Shown here: in pieces, positions 1-8,010 of the stretch
Layout: every line of letters starts with the position of its first letter
Position numbering within the stretch: the first letter of the stretch is position 1
Assembly (NCBI GenBank): GCA_020026375.1
Contig: JAHHQN010000003.1
Coordinates: 83,248 to 147,247 of the forward strand
Length of the DNA: 64,000 bases
DNA from: Alistipes sp.
GTDB taxonomy: Bacteria > Bacteroidota > Bacteroidia > Bacteroidales > Rikenellaceae
Reading direction: 5' to 3'
Made by a program: the position numbers and the translations under genes
Notes under the pieces: generated by a model
Told to the model about the DNA's origin: nothing
Databases searched by the model: none
What the model saw: only the letters and a program-made list of their open reading frames with translations

Positions 1-526
1 CCTGTGCTTCGGGCAGGGGGTAGGTACCCTCCTGTTCGAGGGGGTTCTGGGTGGCCAGCACCAGGAAGGGCTGGGGCAGGGCATAGGTCTTGTCGCCGAT
101 GGTCACCTGACGCTCCTGCATGGCTTCGAGAAGGGCCGACTGCACCTTGGCCGGCGAACGGTTGATCTCATCGGCCAGCACGAAGTTGGCGAAGATGGGA
201 CCCTTCTTCACCACGAAATCCTCGCTTTTCTGCGAGTAGATGAGTGTACCGAGCAGGTCGGCGGGCAAGAGGTCGGGGGTGAACTGTATACGCGAGAAAT
301 CGGCGTCGACGGCTTTGGCCAGTGTGGTGATGGCCAGTGTCTTTGCCAGTCCGGGGACACCTTCGAGCAGAATGTGGCCGTTGGACAGCAGACCGATTAA
401 GAGGGTGTCGACCAGATGTCCCTGGCCGATGATGACCTTACCCATTTCGCGGCGCAGCGTGTCGACGAATATCGATTCGTTGTTGATGCGCTCGTTGAGT
501 TCTTTGATGTTGATGACGTCACTCAT
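1..526 (-). CDS. MoxR-family AAA+ ATPase (partial, C-terminus outside window)
   Basis: Reading the minus strand from the ATG at 526 gives 175 residues that run off the left edge of the window. The Walker A motif is GVPGLAKT and the Walker B/MoxR signature is LADEINRSPAKVQ, followed by the ATQNPLEQEGTYPLPEAQ segment typical of MoxR ATPases. In this family the ATPase acts as a chaperone or metal-insertion factor, often with DUF58 and von Willebrand A proteins encoded downstream; those would lie left of this window. The gene is divergent from uvrD, with 114 bp between the two start codons. The family assignment is secure; the substrate is unknown. Confidence 0.93.
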   Translation of the reverse strand, partial: MSDVINIKELNERINNESIFVDTLRREMGKVIIGQGHLVDTLLIGLLSNGHILLEGVPGLAKTLAITTLAKAVDADFSRIQFTPDLLPADLLGTLIYSQKSEDFVVKKGPIFANFVLADEINRSPAKVQSALLEAMQERQVTIGDKTYALPQPFLVLATQNPLEQEGTYPLPEAQ

Positions 527-584
527 TGCAGTTATGTATTTCGTTTTTTATTTTATAGTCTGTCAAAAATCAACGTAAATCATA

Positions 585-592
585 CAAAGTTA
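585..592 (-). promoter_or_regulatory. Candidate -7 element of the moxR gene
   Basis: TAACTTTG on the minus strand matches the Bacteroidetes TAnnTTTG -7 box and lies about 58 bases upstream of the MoxR start. I see no convincing TTTG -33 box at the usual 19-21 base spacing, so this rests on the -7 box alone. Confidence 0.45.
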
Positions 593-627
593 TTGTTTTT
601 TTGCGAAAAAACTAACTTTATTCTTCG

Positions 628-635
628 TAACTTTG
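628..635 (+). promoter_or_regulatory. Candidate -7 element of uvrD, almost touching the ATG
   Basis: TAACTTTG matches the Bacteroidetes TAnnTTTG box and ends five bases before the uvrD ATG at 641. A TTTG lies at 600-603, 24 bases upstream, slightly longer than the usual spacing. If used, transcription would begin at or next to the start codon, giving a leaderless or nearly leaderless message. Confidence 0.5.
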
Positions 636-640
636 CCCTC

Positions 641-3127
641 ATGGAAACCAGAGCTTCACAGATTTTGGCGGGACTCAATCCCGCACAGCGGGACGCTGTC
701 GTCAACTACGATGATCCCTCGCTGATTATCGCCGGTGCAGGTTCGGGCAAGACCCGTGTGCTGACATCGCGCATCGCCTACATGATTGAACAGGGGGTCA
801 AGCCCTACAACATTCTGGCGCTCACCTTCACCAACAAGGCCGCCGAGCAGATGCGCGACCGTATCGCGCAGATGATGCCCGACGGCAGTTCGCGTTATAT
901 CCGCATGGGTACCTTCCACTCGGTCTTCGCGCGTATCCTGCGCGAGAATGCCGAGCTGATCGGCTTCCCCACGGCGTTCACCATCTACGAGCCTTCCGAT
1001 GTGAAGCATCTGTTGAAGGAAATCGTTGCGGAGATGCATCTCGACCCCGACAAGTACAAGCCCAACCGTCTGGCCTCGCGCATCTCCTTCGCCAAGAACT
1101 GCCTGGTGACCCCGGGTGCCTATCTCAGCAACACAATCTATGCCACGGAGGACCGCAACGGCCAGATTCCCGAATTCGGAAACATCTACAACATCTACTG
1201 CATGCGCTGCAAGCGCAACGGTGCGATGGATTTCGACGACCTGCTGTTGCAGACCAATATCCTCCTGCGCGACCGTCCCGAGGTGCTGGCGCGCTATCAG
1301 GAGCTGTTCCAGTACATTCTGGTCGACGAGTATCAGGACACCAACTACGCGCAGTATATCATCATACGCCGTCTGTCGCAGTTCCACTCCAAGGTGTGTG
1401 TGGTGGGCGACGACGCGCAGTCGATCTACTCGTTCCGCGGTGCCAAAATCGAGAATATCCTCTCCTTCAAGAAGGACTATCCCACGGCCAAGGTCTTCAA
1501 GCTCGAACAGAACTACCGCTCGACGCGCACCATTGTCGACGCGGCCAACTCGGTGATTGTCAAGAACGAACACCGTATGGACAAGACCTGCTTCTCGGAG
1601 GGAGAAGTGGGCGAGAAAATCAAGGTGCTGAAGTCGTACACCGACCGTGAGGAGGCCGACCTTGTGGTGTCGGCCCTGCGCGACAAGGTGCGCTCCGACA
1701 GCCGTAACTCGTGGGCCGATGCCGTGGTGCTTTACCGCACCAACAACCAGTCGAAGGCCATCGAGGACAACCTGCGCCGACGGGGCATTCCCTACCGCAT
1801 CTACCGCGGCCAGTCGTTCTACGACCACAAGGAGGTCAAGGACCTGATGGCCTATATCCGTCTGGTCATCAATCCGCGCGACGACGAGGCCTTCACCCGC
1901 ATCATCAACTATCCCACGCGCGGTATCGGTGCCACCACCGTCGAGCGTATCGGCGCCATCGCCCGCGAGAAGGGCGTGTCGATGTGGGAGGCGGTCGACA
2001 CCCTGGTGTCGGAACCCGTGACCGACACCGTGCAGAAGGCCATCGCGCGCAAGGTGGCGGAGTTCGTGAAGCTGATTCGCGAGCTGTCGCTCTCGCGCAC
2101 CGACAAGGGGCTTTACGAGTTCGGTCTCGACATCGCCACCCGTTCGGGTATCCTCGGCCTCTACCGTCAGGACAGGGCGGTGGAGGCGCGCACGGCCGTC
2201 GACAACATCGAGGAGCTGCTCAACACCATGCAGGAGTTCAAGGAACGTTGCGATGCCGAAATCCGCAACGGCGAACGCGAGGAGGGCAACGAGGCCACCA
2301 TCGAGGAGTGGTTGCAGAACGTCATGCTGCTCACCGACATGGACAACGAGGACCCCGACGAGCAGAACAAGGTCACGCTGATGACTGTACACGCGGCCAA
2401 GGGTCTCGAATTCAAGTATGTATATATCGTGGGCATGGAGGACAAACTCTTCCCCTCGCAGATGGCCATGGAGAGCATGGAGGGTCTCGAGGAGGAACGC
2501 CGCCTGTTCTATGTGGCGCTCACGCGCGCCAAGGTGTCGGCCACACTCTCCTATGCCGAGATGCGCTACAAGTGGGGCAATATGGAGTTTTCGCACCCGA
2601 GCCGCTTCCTCGACGAGATAGACCCGCGCTACCTCGACCGCGAGGACGATGCCGGACAGACCCCCTCACACGACGGCGGCGGTGACGAGTCGCTCTCGCC
2701 CGTCGAGCGTCTGCGCCGCCGCTACGACTACCGCATGCAGGAGCAGCTCTCCTCACGCGGCGGTTCGCCGCGCGACGGCGAGTCGGGCAAGGCCCGCTTC
2801 TACCGCACCTCGCAGGAGGATCGCGCCAAGCGTCAGGCCTTCGCTCCGCGTCCGGCCGCTCCCAAGGCCGAAACCCCGTCACGGGTCTCCACGGCGGGTC
2901 TCAAGCGCATACCCTCGGGACTGGCCACGGCCGGAAACCCCTCGCCATCGGCCGCCGCATCGGTGGGCGACTATTCGGTGGGCGACCGCGTCGCTCACCC
3001 CAAGTTCGGTGCCGGCGTCATTCGCAGCATCGAGTCGGGCGGCACCGACCACAAGCTGGTGGTAGCCTTCGACTCCGTGGGCGAGAAGCTGCTGCTGGCA
3101 CGATTTGCCAAACTGACTAAACTTTAA
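641..3127 (+). CDS. uvrD: ATP-dependent DNA helicase UvrD/PcrA
   Basis: Superfamily 1A 3'-5' DNA helicase of 828 residues, expected to act in nucleotide excision repair, mismatch repair and removal of RecA or stalled complexes. Walker A is AGAGSGKT at residues 31-38. Further motifs are VDEYQDTN (Walker B), GDDAQSIYSFRGA, QNYRST, VTLMTVHAAKGLEFKYVY and RRLFYVALTRAK, in the family order. After about residue 680 comes a low-complexity basic and Pro/Ser-rich linker, then a C-terminal Tudor-like segment (VAHPKFGAGVI) as in PcrA. I chose the ATG at 641 over an in-frame ATG at 416 because homology begins there and a TAnnTTTG box sits just before it. The glycosyltransferase gene follows after five bases. 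Confidence 0.96.
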   Translation: METRASQILAGLNPAQRDAVVNYDDPSLIIAGAGSGKTRVLTSRIAYMIEQGVKPYNILALTFTNKAAEQMRDRIAQMMPDGSSRYIRMGTFHSVFARILRENAELIGFPTAFTIYEPSDVKHLLKEIVAEMHLDPDKYKPNRLASRISFAKNCLVTPGAYLSNTIYATEDRNGQIPEFGNIYNIYCMRCKRNGAMDFDDLLLQTNILLRDRPEVLARYQELFQYILVDEYQDTNYAQYIIIRRLSQFHSKVCVVGDDAQSIYSFRGAKIENILSFKKDYPTAKVFKLEQNYRSTRTIVDAANSVIVKNEHRMDKTCFSEGEVGEKIKVLKSYTDREEADLVVSALRDKVRSDSRNSWADAVVLYRTNNQSKAIEDNLRRRGIPYRIYRGQSFYDHKEVKDLMAYIRLVINPRDDEAFTRIINYPTRGIGATTVERIGAIAREKGVSMWEAVDTLVSEPVTDTVQKAIARKVAEFVKLIRELSLSRTDKGLYEFGLDIATRSGILGLYRQDRAVEARTAVDNIEELLNTMQEFKERCDAEIRNGEREEGNEATIEEWLQNVMLLTDMDNEDPDEQNKVTLMTVHAAKGLEFKYVYIVGMEDKLFPSQMAMESMEGLEEERRLFYVALTRAKVSATLSYAEMRYKWGNMEFSHPSRFLDEIDPRYLDREDDAGQTPSHDGGGDESLSPVERLRRRYDYRMQEQLSSRGGSPRDGESGKARFYRTSQEDRAKRQAFAPRPAAPKAETPSRVSTAGLKRIPSGLATAGNPSPSAAASVGDYSVGDRVAHPKFGAGVIRSIESGGTDHKLVVAFDSVGEKLLLARFAKLTKL

Positions 3128-3132
3128 AAGAG

Positions 3133-4062
3133 ATGAATACACCTCTGGTTTCGGTGCTGATGACCACCTACAACCACGAAAAATACCTGCGTCAGGCGGT
3201 GGACAGTGTCCTGAGGCAGAAGACCACGTTCGAATTCGAGCTGGTGCTGGGCGAGGATTGCAGCACGGACTCCACGCCCGTCATCTGCCGCGAATACGAG
3301 GCCCTCTATCCCGGCAGGGTGAGGGTGGTCACGGGCAGCGAAAATGTGGGCTGGCGGGCCAACTACCGCCGCACGTTCGATGCCTGCCGCGGCAAATATG
3401 TGGCCTTCTGCGACGGTGACGACTGGTGGAGCCGCGACGACAAGCTCCAGCGTCAGGTGGAACTGCTGGAGTCGAATCCGCGTGCCGGCATGTGCTACAC
3501 CGGCTTCACGAACTACTATGAGGCCGACGGCCGCAGCGTACCCGACACCCGTGAGCAGTACCTCGATTTCGACCGCCTGCTGCTGAGCATGTCGGTGTGT
3601 AACTGCACGGCCGTGGCGCGCCGCGACCTGGTGGAGGTCTACTACAACGAGGTGCAGCCCCACAACCACCCCGAGTGGCTCACCGACGACGCCCCCATGT
3701 GGTTGTGGTTTGCGGCCAAGAGCCGTCTGTGCGCCCTGCCCGACGACATGGCCGTCCACCGCCGCCTGCCCGACAGTGTGTCGCACAGCACGGCCTACCG
3801 CCGCCGCATGGCCTTCTGCGACTCGCTCATGGACATCAGCGAGTATATGGATTCGCGTTACGGCGGACGGCGCAACCGTTTCCGTATCCGTCGCCACCGC
3901 TCCTCGGTGGCACTGTGGGTGCTGTCGTTCAACGGCGGTCTGAAGGAGTACATCGAGCGTTGGACGCTCGACATGCGCAACACGCCGCTGTTGGCCCTCT
4001 GTCCCGAAGGCTACGGACTGCTGGTCAAGAAAATCCTTTTCCGCACGGGGCTGCGGCTCTGA
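3133..4062 (+). CDS. Family 2 glycosyltransferase
   Basis: A 309-residue GT-A fold transferase. The N-terminus VSVLMTTYNHEKYLRQAVDS and the FCDGDDWW segment (the DxD-like nucleotide-sugar/metal site near residue 97) are typical of GT2 enzymes that add a sugar to surface or cell-envelope glycans. There is no signal peptide, so it should act on the cytoplasmic side. It starts five bases after the uvrD stop and is probably co-transcribed, though the functions are unrelated. No other polysaccharide biosynthesis gene is adjacent, so donor and acceptor cannot be inferred. Confidence 0.85.
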   Translation: MNTPLVSVLMTTYNHEKYLRQAVDSVLRQKTTFEFELVLGEDCSTDSTPVICREYEALYPGRVRVVTGSENVGWRANYRRTFDACRGKYVAFCDGDDWWSRDDKLQRQVELLESNPRAGMCYTGFTNYYEADGRSVPDTREQYLDFDRLLLSMSVCNCTAVARRDLVEVYYNEVQPHNHPEWLTDDAPMWLWFAAKSRLCALPDDMAVHRRLPDSVSHSTAYRRRMAFCDSLMDISEYMDSRYGGRRNRFRIRRHRSSVALWVLSFNGGLKEYIERWTLDMRNTPLLALCPEGYGLLVKKILFRTGLRL

Positions 4063-4110
4063 TGCGGTCACCGCGGAGTCTTTGTCCGCTTCAAAAAAAA
4101 CTTACCCGTC

Positions 4111-4791
4111 ATGACCCTCAAACAACGCTACGAAGGCATCATCGCCTACTTCCAGAAGAATATGCCGTCGGCCGAGAGCGAGCTGCACTTCGAGAATCCC
4201 TACCAGCTGCTCGTGGCCGTCATTCTGTCGGCGCAGTGTACCGACAAACGTGTCAATCTGACCACGCCTGCGCTCTTCGAACGCTTCCCCACCCCGCAGG
4301 CGATGGCCGAGGCCTCCGTCGACGAGATTTACTCGTTTATCCGCAGCATCTCCTATCCCAACAACAAGGCGCGCAACCTTTCGGGCATGGCGCGCATGCT
4401 GTGCGAGGAGTTCGGCGGTGAGATTCCCGACGACCTGAAGCAGATGCAGCGTCTGCCGGGTGTGGGCCGCAAGACGGCCAATGTGGTGGGGTCGGTGTTG
4501 TGGCAGCGCGAGGTGATGCCGGTCGACACCCACGTCTTCCGTGTGTCGGAGCGCATAGGACTCACCACCCGTTCGAAGACTCCGCTCCAGACCGAGACCG
4601 TGCTGGAGAAGAATATCCCCTCGCACCTGCTGCCCGTGGCGCACCACTGGCTTATCCTCCACGGCCGCTATGTCTGCATGGCGCGCAAGCCCAAATGCGG
4701 GGAGTGCGGCATCAGCGAGTGGTGCCGCAAGTACGCTGCCGACCGTCGCCGCGAGGCACGCCGTGCGGCGGACAAGCCCGCGGCGGAGTGA
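4111..4791 (+). CDS. nth: Endonuclease III (DNA glycosylase/AP lyase)
   Basis: A 226-residue base-excision-repair enzyme that removes oxidised pyrimidines and cleaves the abasic site. The helix-hairpin-helix is LPGVGRKT at residues 115-122 with the catalytic lysine at 121, and the catalytic aspartate is D139 in PVDTHV; these match E. coli K120 and D138. The C-terminal [4Fe-4S] cluster ligands are C189, C196, C199 and C205 with the family C-x6-C-x2-C-x5-C spacing. Length and motifs are standard. It lies 48 bases after the glycosyltransferase, possibly in the same unit as uvrD. Confidence 0.97.
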   Translation: MTLKQRYEGIIAYFQKNMPSAESELHFENPYQLLVAVILSAQCTDKRVNLTTPALFERFPTPQAMAEASVDEIYSFIRSISYPNNKARNLSGMARMLCEEFGGEIPDDLKQMQRLPGVGRKTANVVGSVLWQREVMPVDTHVFRVSERIGLTTRSKTPLQTETVLEKNIPSHLLPVAHHWLILHGRYVCMARKPKCGECGISEWCRKYAADRRREARRAADKPAAE

Positions 4792-4930
4792 CCCCGGAGG
4801 CCGGAAACCTCCGCATGTCTGCGACCCCTCGCAACGGTGAGTGACGGCCGCCCCGCGCCCTCCGCGGCGTAAAATTCACCAATTTTGGGGAGATTGCCCC
4901 CGATGAGGTGTCCAACCCTCGAATTTTTCG

Positions 4931-4938
4931 TATATTTG
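4931..4938 (+). promoter_or_regulatory. Candidate -7 element of the DHH phosphoesterase gene
   Basis: TATATTTG fits TAnnTTTG and ends 18 bases before the ATG at 4957. No TTTG is found at the expected -33 position. Confidence 0.5.
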
Positions 4939-4956
4939 CAAAAATGTAATCTGCCG

Positions 4957-5988
4957 ATGACACTTTCAGAAGATAAAATCAGCGCGTTGAGTGAACTGCT
5001 TCACCAACCTCGCCAACAGATAGTTATAGTCGCACACACCAATCCCGACGGCGATGCCGTAGGTTCGTCGTTGGCCTGGGCCGAGGCGCTTCGCACGATG
5101 GGACATCAGGTCACCTGTGTGGTGCCGAACAAACACCCCTATTTCCTCGACTGGATGAACGGTCTGGAGGAGATGGTCATCTTCAAGACCGACGAGGAGG
5201 GCCGGGCCGAAGCGGCCGTGCGCGATGCCGACCTCATCTTCTGCCTCGACTTCAACAGCCTCTCGCGTCTGGAGATTCTCAGCGAGCTGATTGCCCGCAA
5301 CACCACCGCCAAAAGGGTGCTGATCGACCACCACCTCTCGCCCGACGAGGGCTTCGATCTGATGTTCTCGTATCCCACCTCGTCGAGCACCTGCTTTCTG
5401 GTCTACTCGCTCATCGAACGCCTGTTCGGTGTCGAGACCATTTCGAAACGCATGGCCGAGTCGCTCTATGTGGGCATGATGACCGACACGGGCAACTTCG
5501 CCTTCTCGTTCCTCACCCCCGAACTGTTCCGTGCGGTGGCCGTGCTGATCGAACGCGGCATTTCGGTCCCCGAAATCCATAACAACGTCTACAACGCCTA
5601 CACCGAGGGTCGCGCCCGTCTGTTCGGCTACGCCATCAACCGCAAGATGCAGCTCATCGAGGACGGCACGGTGGCCTACATGTCGCTCATGGAGAACGAG
5701 ATGCGCCGCTTCGGCTTCCAGCAGGGCGACAGCGAGGGTTTTGTCAACTATGCGCTGACCATCAAGAAGATGAAGATGTCGGCCATGTTCGTCGCCCAGC
5801 GCAAGTTTATCCGTGTGTCGCTGCGTTCGCGCGGCGATGTCGATGTCAATGTCTTCGCCCGCAAGTACTTCAACGGCGGCGGCCACAAGAATGCCGCCGG
5901 CGGAAAATCGTTCGTGTCGATGCGCGAGACCATCGACCACTATATCCGTTCGGTACACGAATTCAAGGAGGAGGGCGGTCTCGGTTAG
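4957..5988 (+). CDS. DHH/DHHA1 phosphoesterase, NrnA-like (oligoribonuclease/pAp phosphatase)
   Basis: A 343-residue DHH-superfamily protein. The N-terminal metal-binding motif is HTNPDGDAVGSSLAW, the namesake motif is LIDHHLSP, and the C-terminal DHHA1 nucleic-acid-binding motif is GGGHKNAAGG. By family this hydrolyses short oligoribonucleotides and 3'-phosphoadenosine 5'-phosphate with manganese. I set the start at 4957 (MTLSEDK) because the upstream 24 in-frame codons overlap the promoter-like TATATTTG and look non-coding. It may be related instead to cyclic-dinucleotide-degrading DHH enzymes, but it has no PAS or GGDEF domain. Confidence 0.9.
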   Translation: MTLSEDKISALSELLHQPRQQIVIVAHTNPDGDAVGSSLAWAEALRTMGHQVTCVVPNKHPYFLDWMNGLEEMVIFKTDEEGRAEAAVRDADLIFCLDFNSLSRLEILSELIARNTTAKRVLIDHHLSPDEGFDLMFSYPTSSSTCFLVYSLIERLFGVETISKRMAESLYVGMMTDTGNFAFSFLTPELFRAVAVLIERGISVPEIHNNVYNAYTEGRARLFGYAINRKMQLIEDGTVAYMSLMENEMRRFGFQQGDSEGFVNYALTIKKMKMSAMFVAQRKFIRVSLRSRGDVDVNVFARKYFNGGGHKNAAGGKSFVSMRETIDHYIRSVHEFKEEGGLG

Positions 5989-5998
5989 CCGATGCCTG

Positions 5999-6007
5999 CC
6001 CCCCCCC
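5999..6007 (+). repeat. C9 homopolymer between the DHH and GH123-like genes
   Basis: Nine consecutive C residues, 11 bases after the DHH stop and about 107 bases before the next start. Such tracts are slippage-prone in replication and in sequencing. It lies outside coding sequence, so a length change would not shift a frame. Confidence 0.8.
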
Positions 6008-6113
6008 GATGTTTCCATATCCCACTGAATGGCGATTCGATGCGGTTGTGCCGTGCATAATCCTGTCGGTCGCCGTTTTTTTTACCCCGATAGCACTGAC
6101 TACCAATAATAAA

Positions 6114-7940
6114 ATGAAGAATACCATGAACAACCATTTCCGACATCTGGCACTCGCTGCCTCATTGTTGTTGTCCTTCGTCCGTCCTGCGGCGGCACAG
6201 GAGGAGGGGGTCACCCATTCGGGTCGCCCCACGGGACAGCCGCCCTGTCCGCTGACCGAATACCGTGAACTGCCCAACCCCGTGGCGGCCGATGCCGCAT
6301 TGTGGCAGAAGACCCGTGAGGTGACCGTCGGCTGGGGATCGACCGATGTGCGCTACGCCAAGGAGCGCCCGGCCGCAGTGGCCTCCTCGCCGCAGCTGCG
6401 TCTTACGGCCTGGCGCGGCGAGAGGGTATCGGCACAGGCGGTGGTCTCCACACCCCGACCCCTCAAGGGACTGAAATTCAGCGTCGGCGAGCTGACCTCG
6501 TCCCGTGGCGGACGCATTGCCGCCGACCGCATCTTCACGGGTTTCGTGCGCTATGTGATGACCGACGAGCTGAACAAGGACGGACGCGGCGGTTGCGGCT
6601 ACCGTCCCGACAATTCGCTGTTCGACTCCACACTGGTGGCCGACCCCATCGACCACCTCACCCCCGTCATGGCGATGGAGCCTCACACCACACAGGCCTG
6701 CTGGATCAGGGTGTGGGTGCCGTCCGACACTCCTGCGGGCCGCTACTCGGGCAAGGTGAGTGTCGAGGACGAGCAGGGTGAGTTGGGGGTGTTGTCGCTG
6801 TCGGTCGATGTGCTGGAGCGCAGTCTGCCCTCGCCGCGCGACTGGGCGTTCCACCTCGACCTGTGGCAGAACCCCTACGCTGTGGCGCGCTACCATCAGG
6901 TGGAGCCGTGGAGCGAGCAGCACATGGAGGCCCTGCGCCCCTACATGGAGCTGTACCGCGATGCCGGCGGCAAGTCGGTGACCGCCTCCATCATGCACAA
7001 GCCGTGGAACGCCCAGACCCACGACTATTTCGAGAGCATGGTCACCTGGGTCAAGCGTCTCGACGGCACCTGGTATTTCGACTATGCGGTGTTCGACAAG
7101 TGGGTGGAATTTATGTTCTCGCTGGGCATCGACAAGCAGATCAACTGCTACTCGATGGTGCCGTGGAAGCTCTCCTACCGCTATTTCGACCAGGCGACCA
7201 ACTCCATGCGCTCCTTCTCGTCGGCCCCCGGCGAGGAACTCTACGACAAGGTGTGGGGCGAGATGCTGACCTCGTTTGCCGAGCATCTGAAGCAGAAGGG
7301 CTGGTTCGAGAAGACCCTCATCTCGATGGACGAGCGTCCCGAGGAGGTGATGCAGCGCACGCTCAACATTATCCGCAAGGCCGACCCGGGTTTCAAGATA
7401 TCGCTGGCCGGTGCCCTGCATGAGTCTCTGGCCGACGAGTTGGACGACTACTGTGTGTCGCTGAACATGAAATTCAAGAAGGAGGAGGTCGACAAGCGTC
7501 GCGCGGAGGGTCGTGTGACCACCTTCTACACCAGTTGCAGCGAGCCGCGTCCCAACACCTTCACCTTCTCGGAGCCGGCCGAGAGCGAGTGGCTGGGCTG
7601 GTATGCCGCCGGAGCGCATCTCGACGGCTACCTGCGCTGGGCGTTGAACAGCTGGGTGCTGGAGCCGCTGCTCGACAGCCGTTTCCACACCTGGGCGGCC
7701 GGCGACACCTATCTCATCTATCCCGGCGGCCGCACATCGGTGCGTTTCGAGCGACTGATGGAGGGTGCGCAGGCCTGGGAGAAGGTGCGTATCCTTCGCG
7801 AGGAGTACACCCGAAGGGGTGACACGGCTGCCCTGAAGCGGCTGGAGAAGACCCTTTCCGCATTCGACGAGACCACCCTCGGGGAGCGTCCTGCCGCGGA
7901 GGTGATTCGTGCGGCCCGCCGCGAGGTCAACCGCCGATAG
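6114..7940 (+). CDS. Secreted GH123-like glycoside hydrolase (DUF4091)
   Basis: About 608 residues with an N-terminal signal peptide (hydrophobic LALAASLLLSFV, then AAAQE, a signal peptidase I-like end). A beta-rich N-terminal domain is followed by a TIM-barrel-like domain with the segments FHLDLWQNPYAVARY and SMDERPEE, and a C-terminal part with WALNSW and YLIYPGG, characteristic of DUF4091/GH123 proteins. GH123 enzymes are beta-N-acetylgalactosaminidases using a neighbouring Asp-Glu pair; D406-E407 is the obvious candidate pair. The periplasm is the likely site. I preferred the ATG at 6114 over an upstream in-frame ATG at 6009 because it places the signal peptide correctly; 6126 is also possible. 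A bidirectional terminator follows. Confidence 0.82.
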   Translation: MKNTMNNHFRHLALAASLLLSFVRPAAAQEEGVTHSGRPTGQPPCPLTEYRELPNPVAADAALWQKTREVTVGWGSTDVRYAKERPAAVASSPQLRLTAWRGERVSAQAVVSTPRPLKGLKFSVGELTSSRGGRIAADRIFTGFVRYVMTDELNKDGRGGCGYRPDNSLFDSTLVADPIDHLTPVMAMEPHTTQACWIRVWVPSDTPAGRYSGKVSVEDEQGELGVLSLSVDVLERSLPSPRDWAFHLDLWQNPYAVARYHQVEPWSEQHMEALRPYMELYRDAGGKSVTASIMHKPWNAQTHDYFESMVTWVKRLDGTWYFDYAVFDKWVEFMFSLGIDKQINCYSMVPWKLSYRYFDQATNSMRSFSSAPGEELYDKVWGEMLTSFAEHLKQKGWFEKTLISMDERPEEVMQRTLNIIRKADPGFKISLAGALHESLADELDDYCVSLNMKFKKEEVDKRRAEGRVTTFYTSCSEPRPNTFTFSEPAESEWLGWYAAGAHLDGYLRWALNSWVLEPLLDSRFHTWAAGDTYLIYPGGRTSVRFERLMEGAQAWEKVRILREEYTRRGDTAALKRLEKTLSAFDETTLGERPAAEVIRAARREVNRR

Positions 7941-7955
7941 GGGCTTCGGGGAAAC

Positions 7956-7993
7956 AAAAAACCACGGACAAATTGCATTGTCCGTGGTTTTTT
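7956..7993. terminator. Bidirectional intrinsic terminator
   Basis: Left arm 7956-7971 and right arm 7978-7993 are perfectly complementary (16 bp, core CCACGGACAA) with a six-base loop. A6 flanks one side and T6 the other, so it can stop both the plus-strand GH123-like gene and the converging minus-strand radical SAM gene. Confidence 0.92.
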
Positions 7994-8010
7994 GTGTTTT
8001 ATCGACTGCG

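Noticed and set aside
656..2596. Long minus-strand open frame opposite uvrD (646 codons)
   Set aside because: It mirrors uvrD codons in GC-rich DNA, has a His/Leu/Val/Gly-biased composition and no domain. The sense strand carries all helicase motifs.
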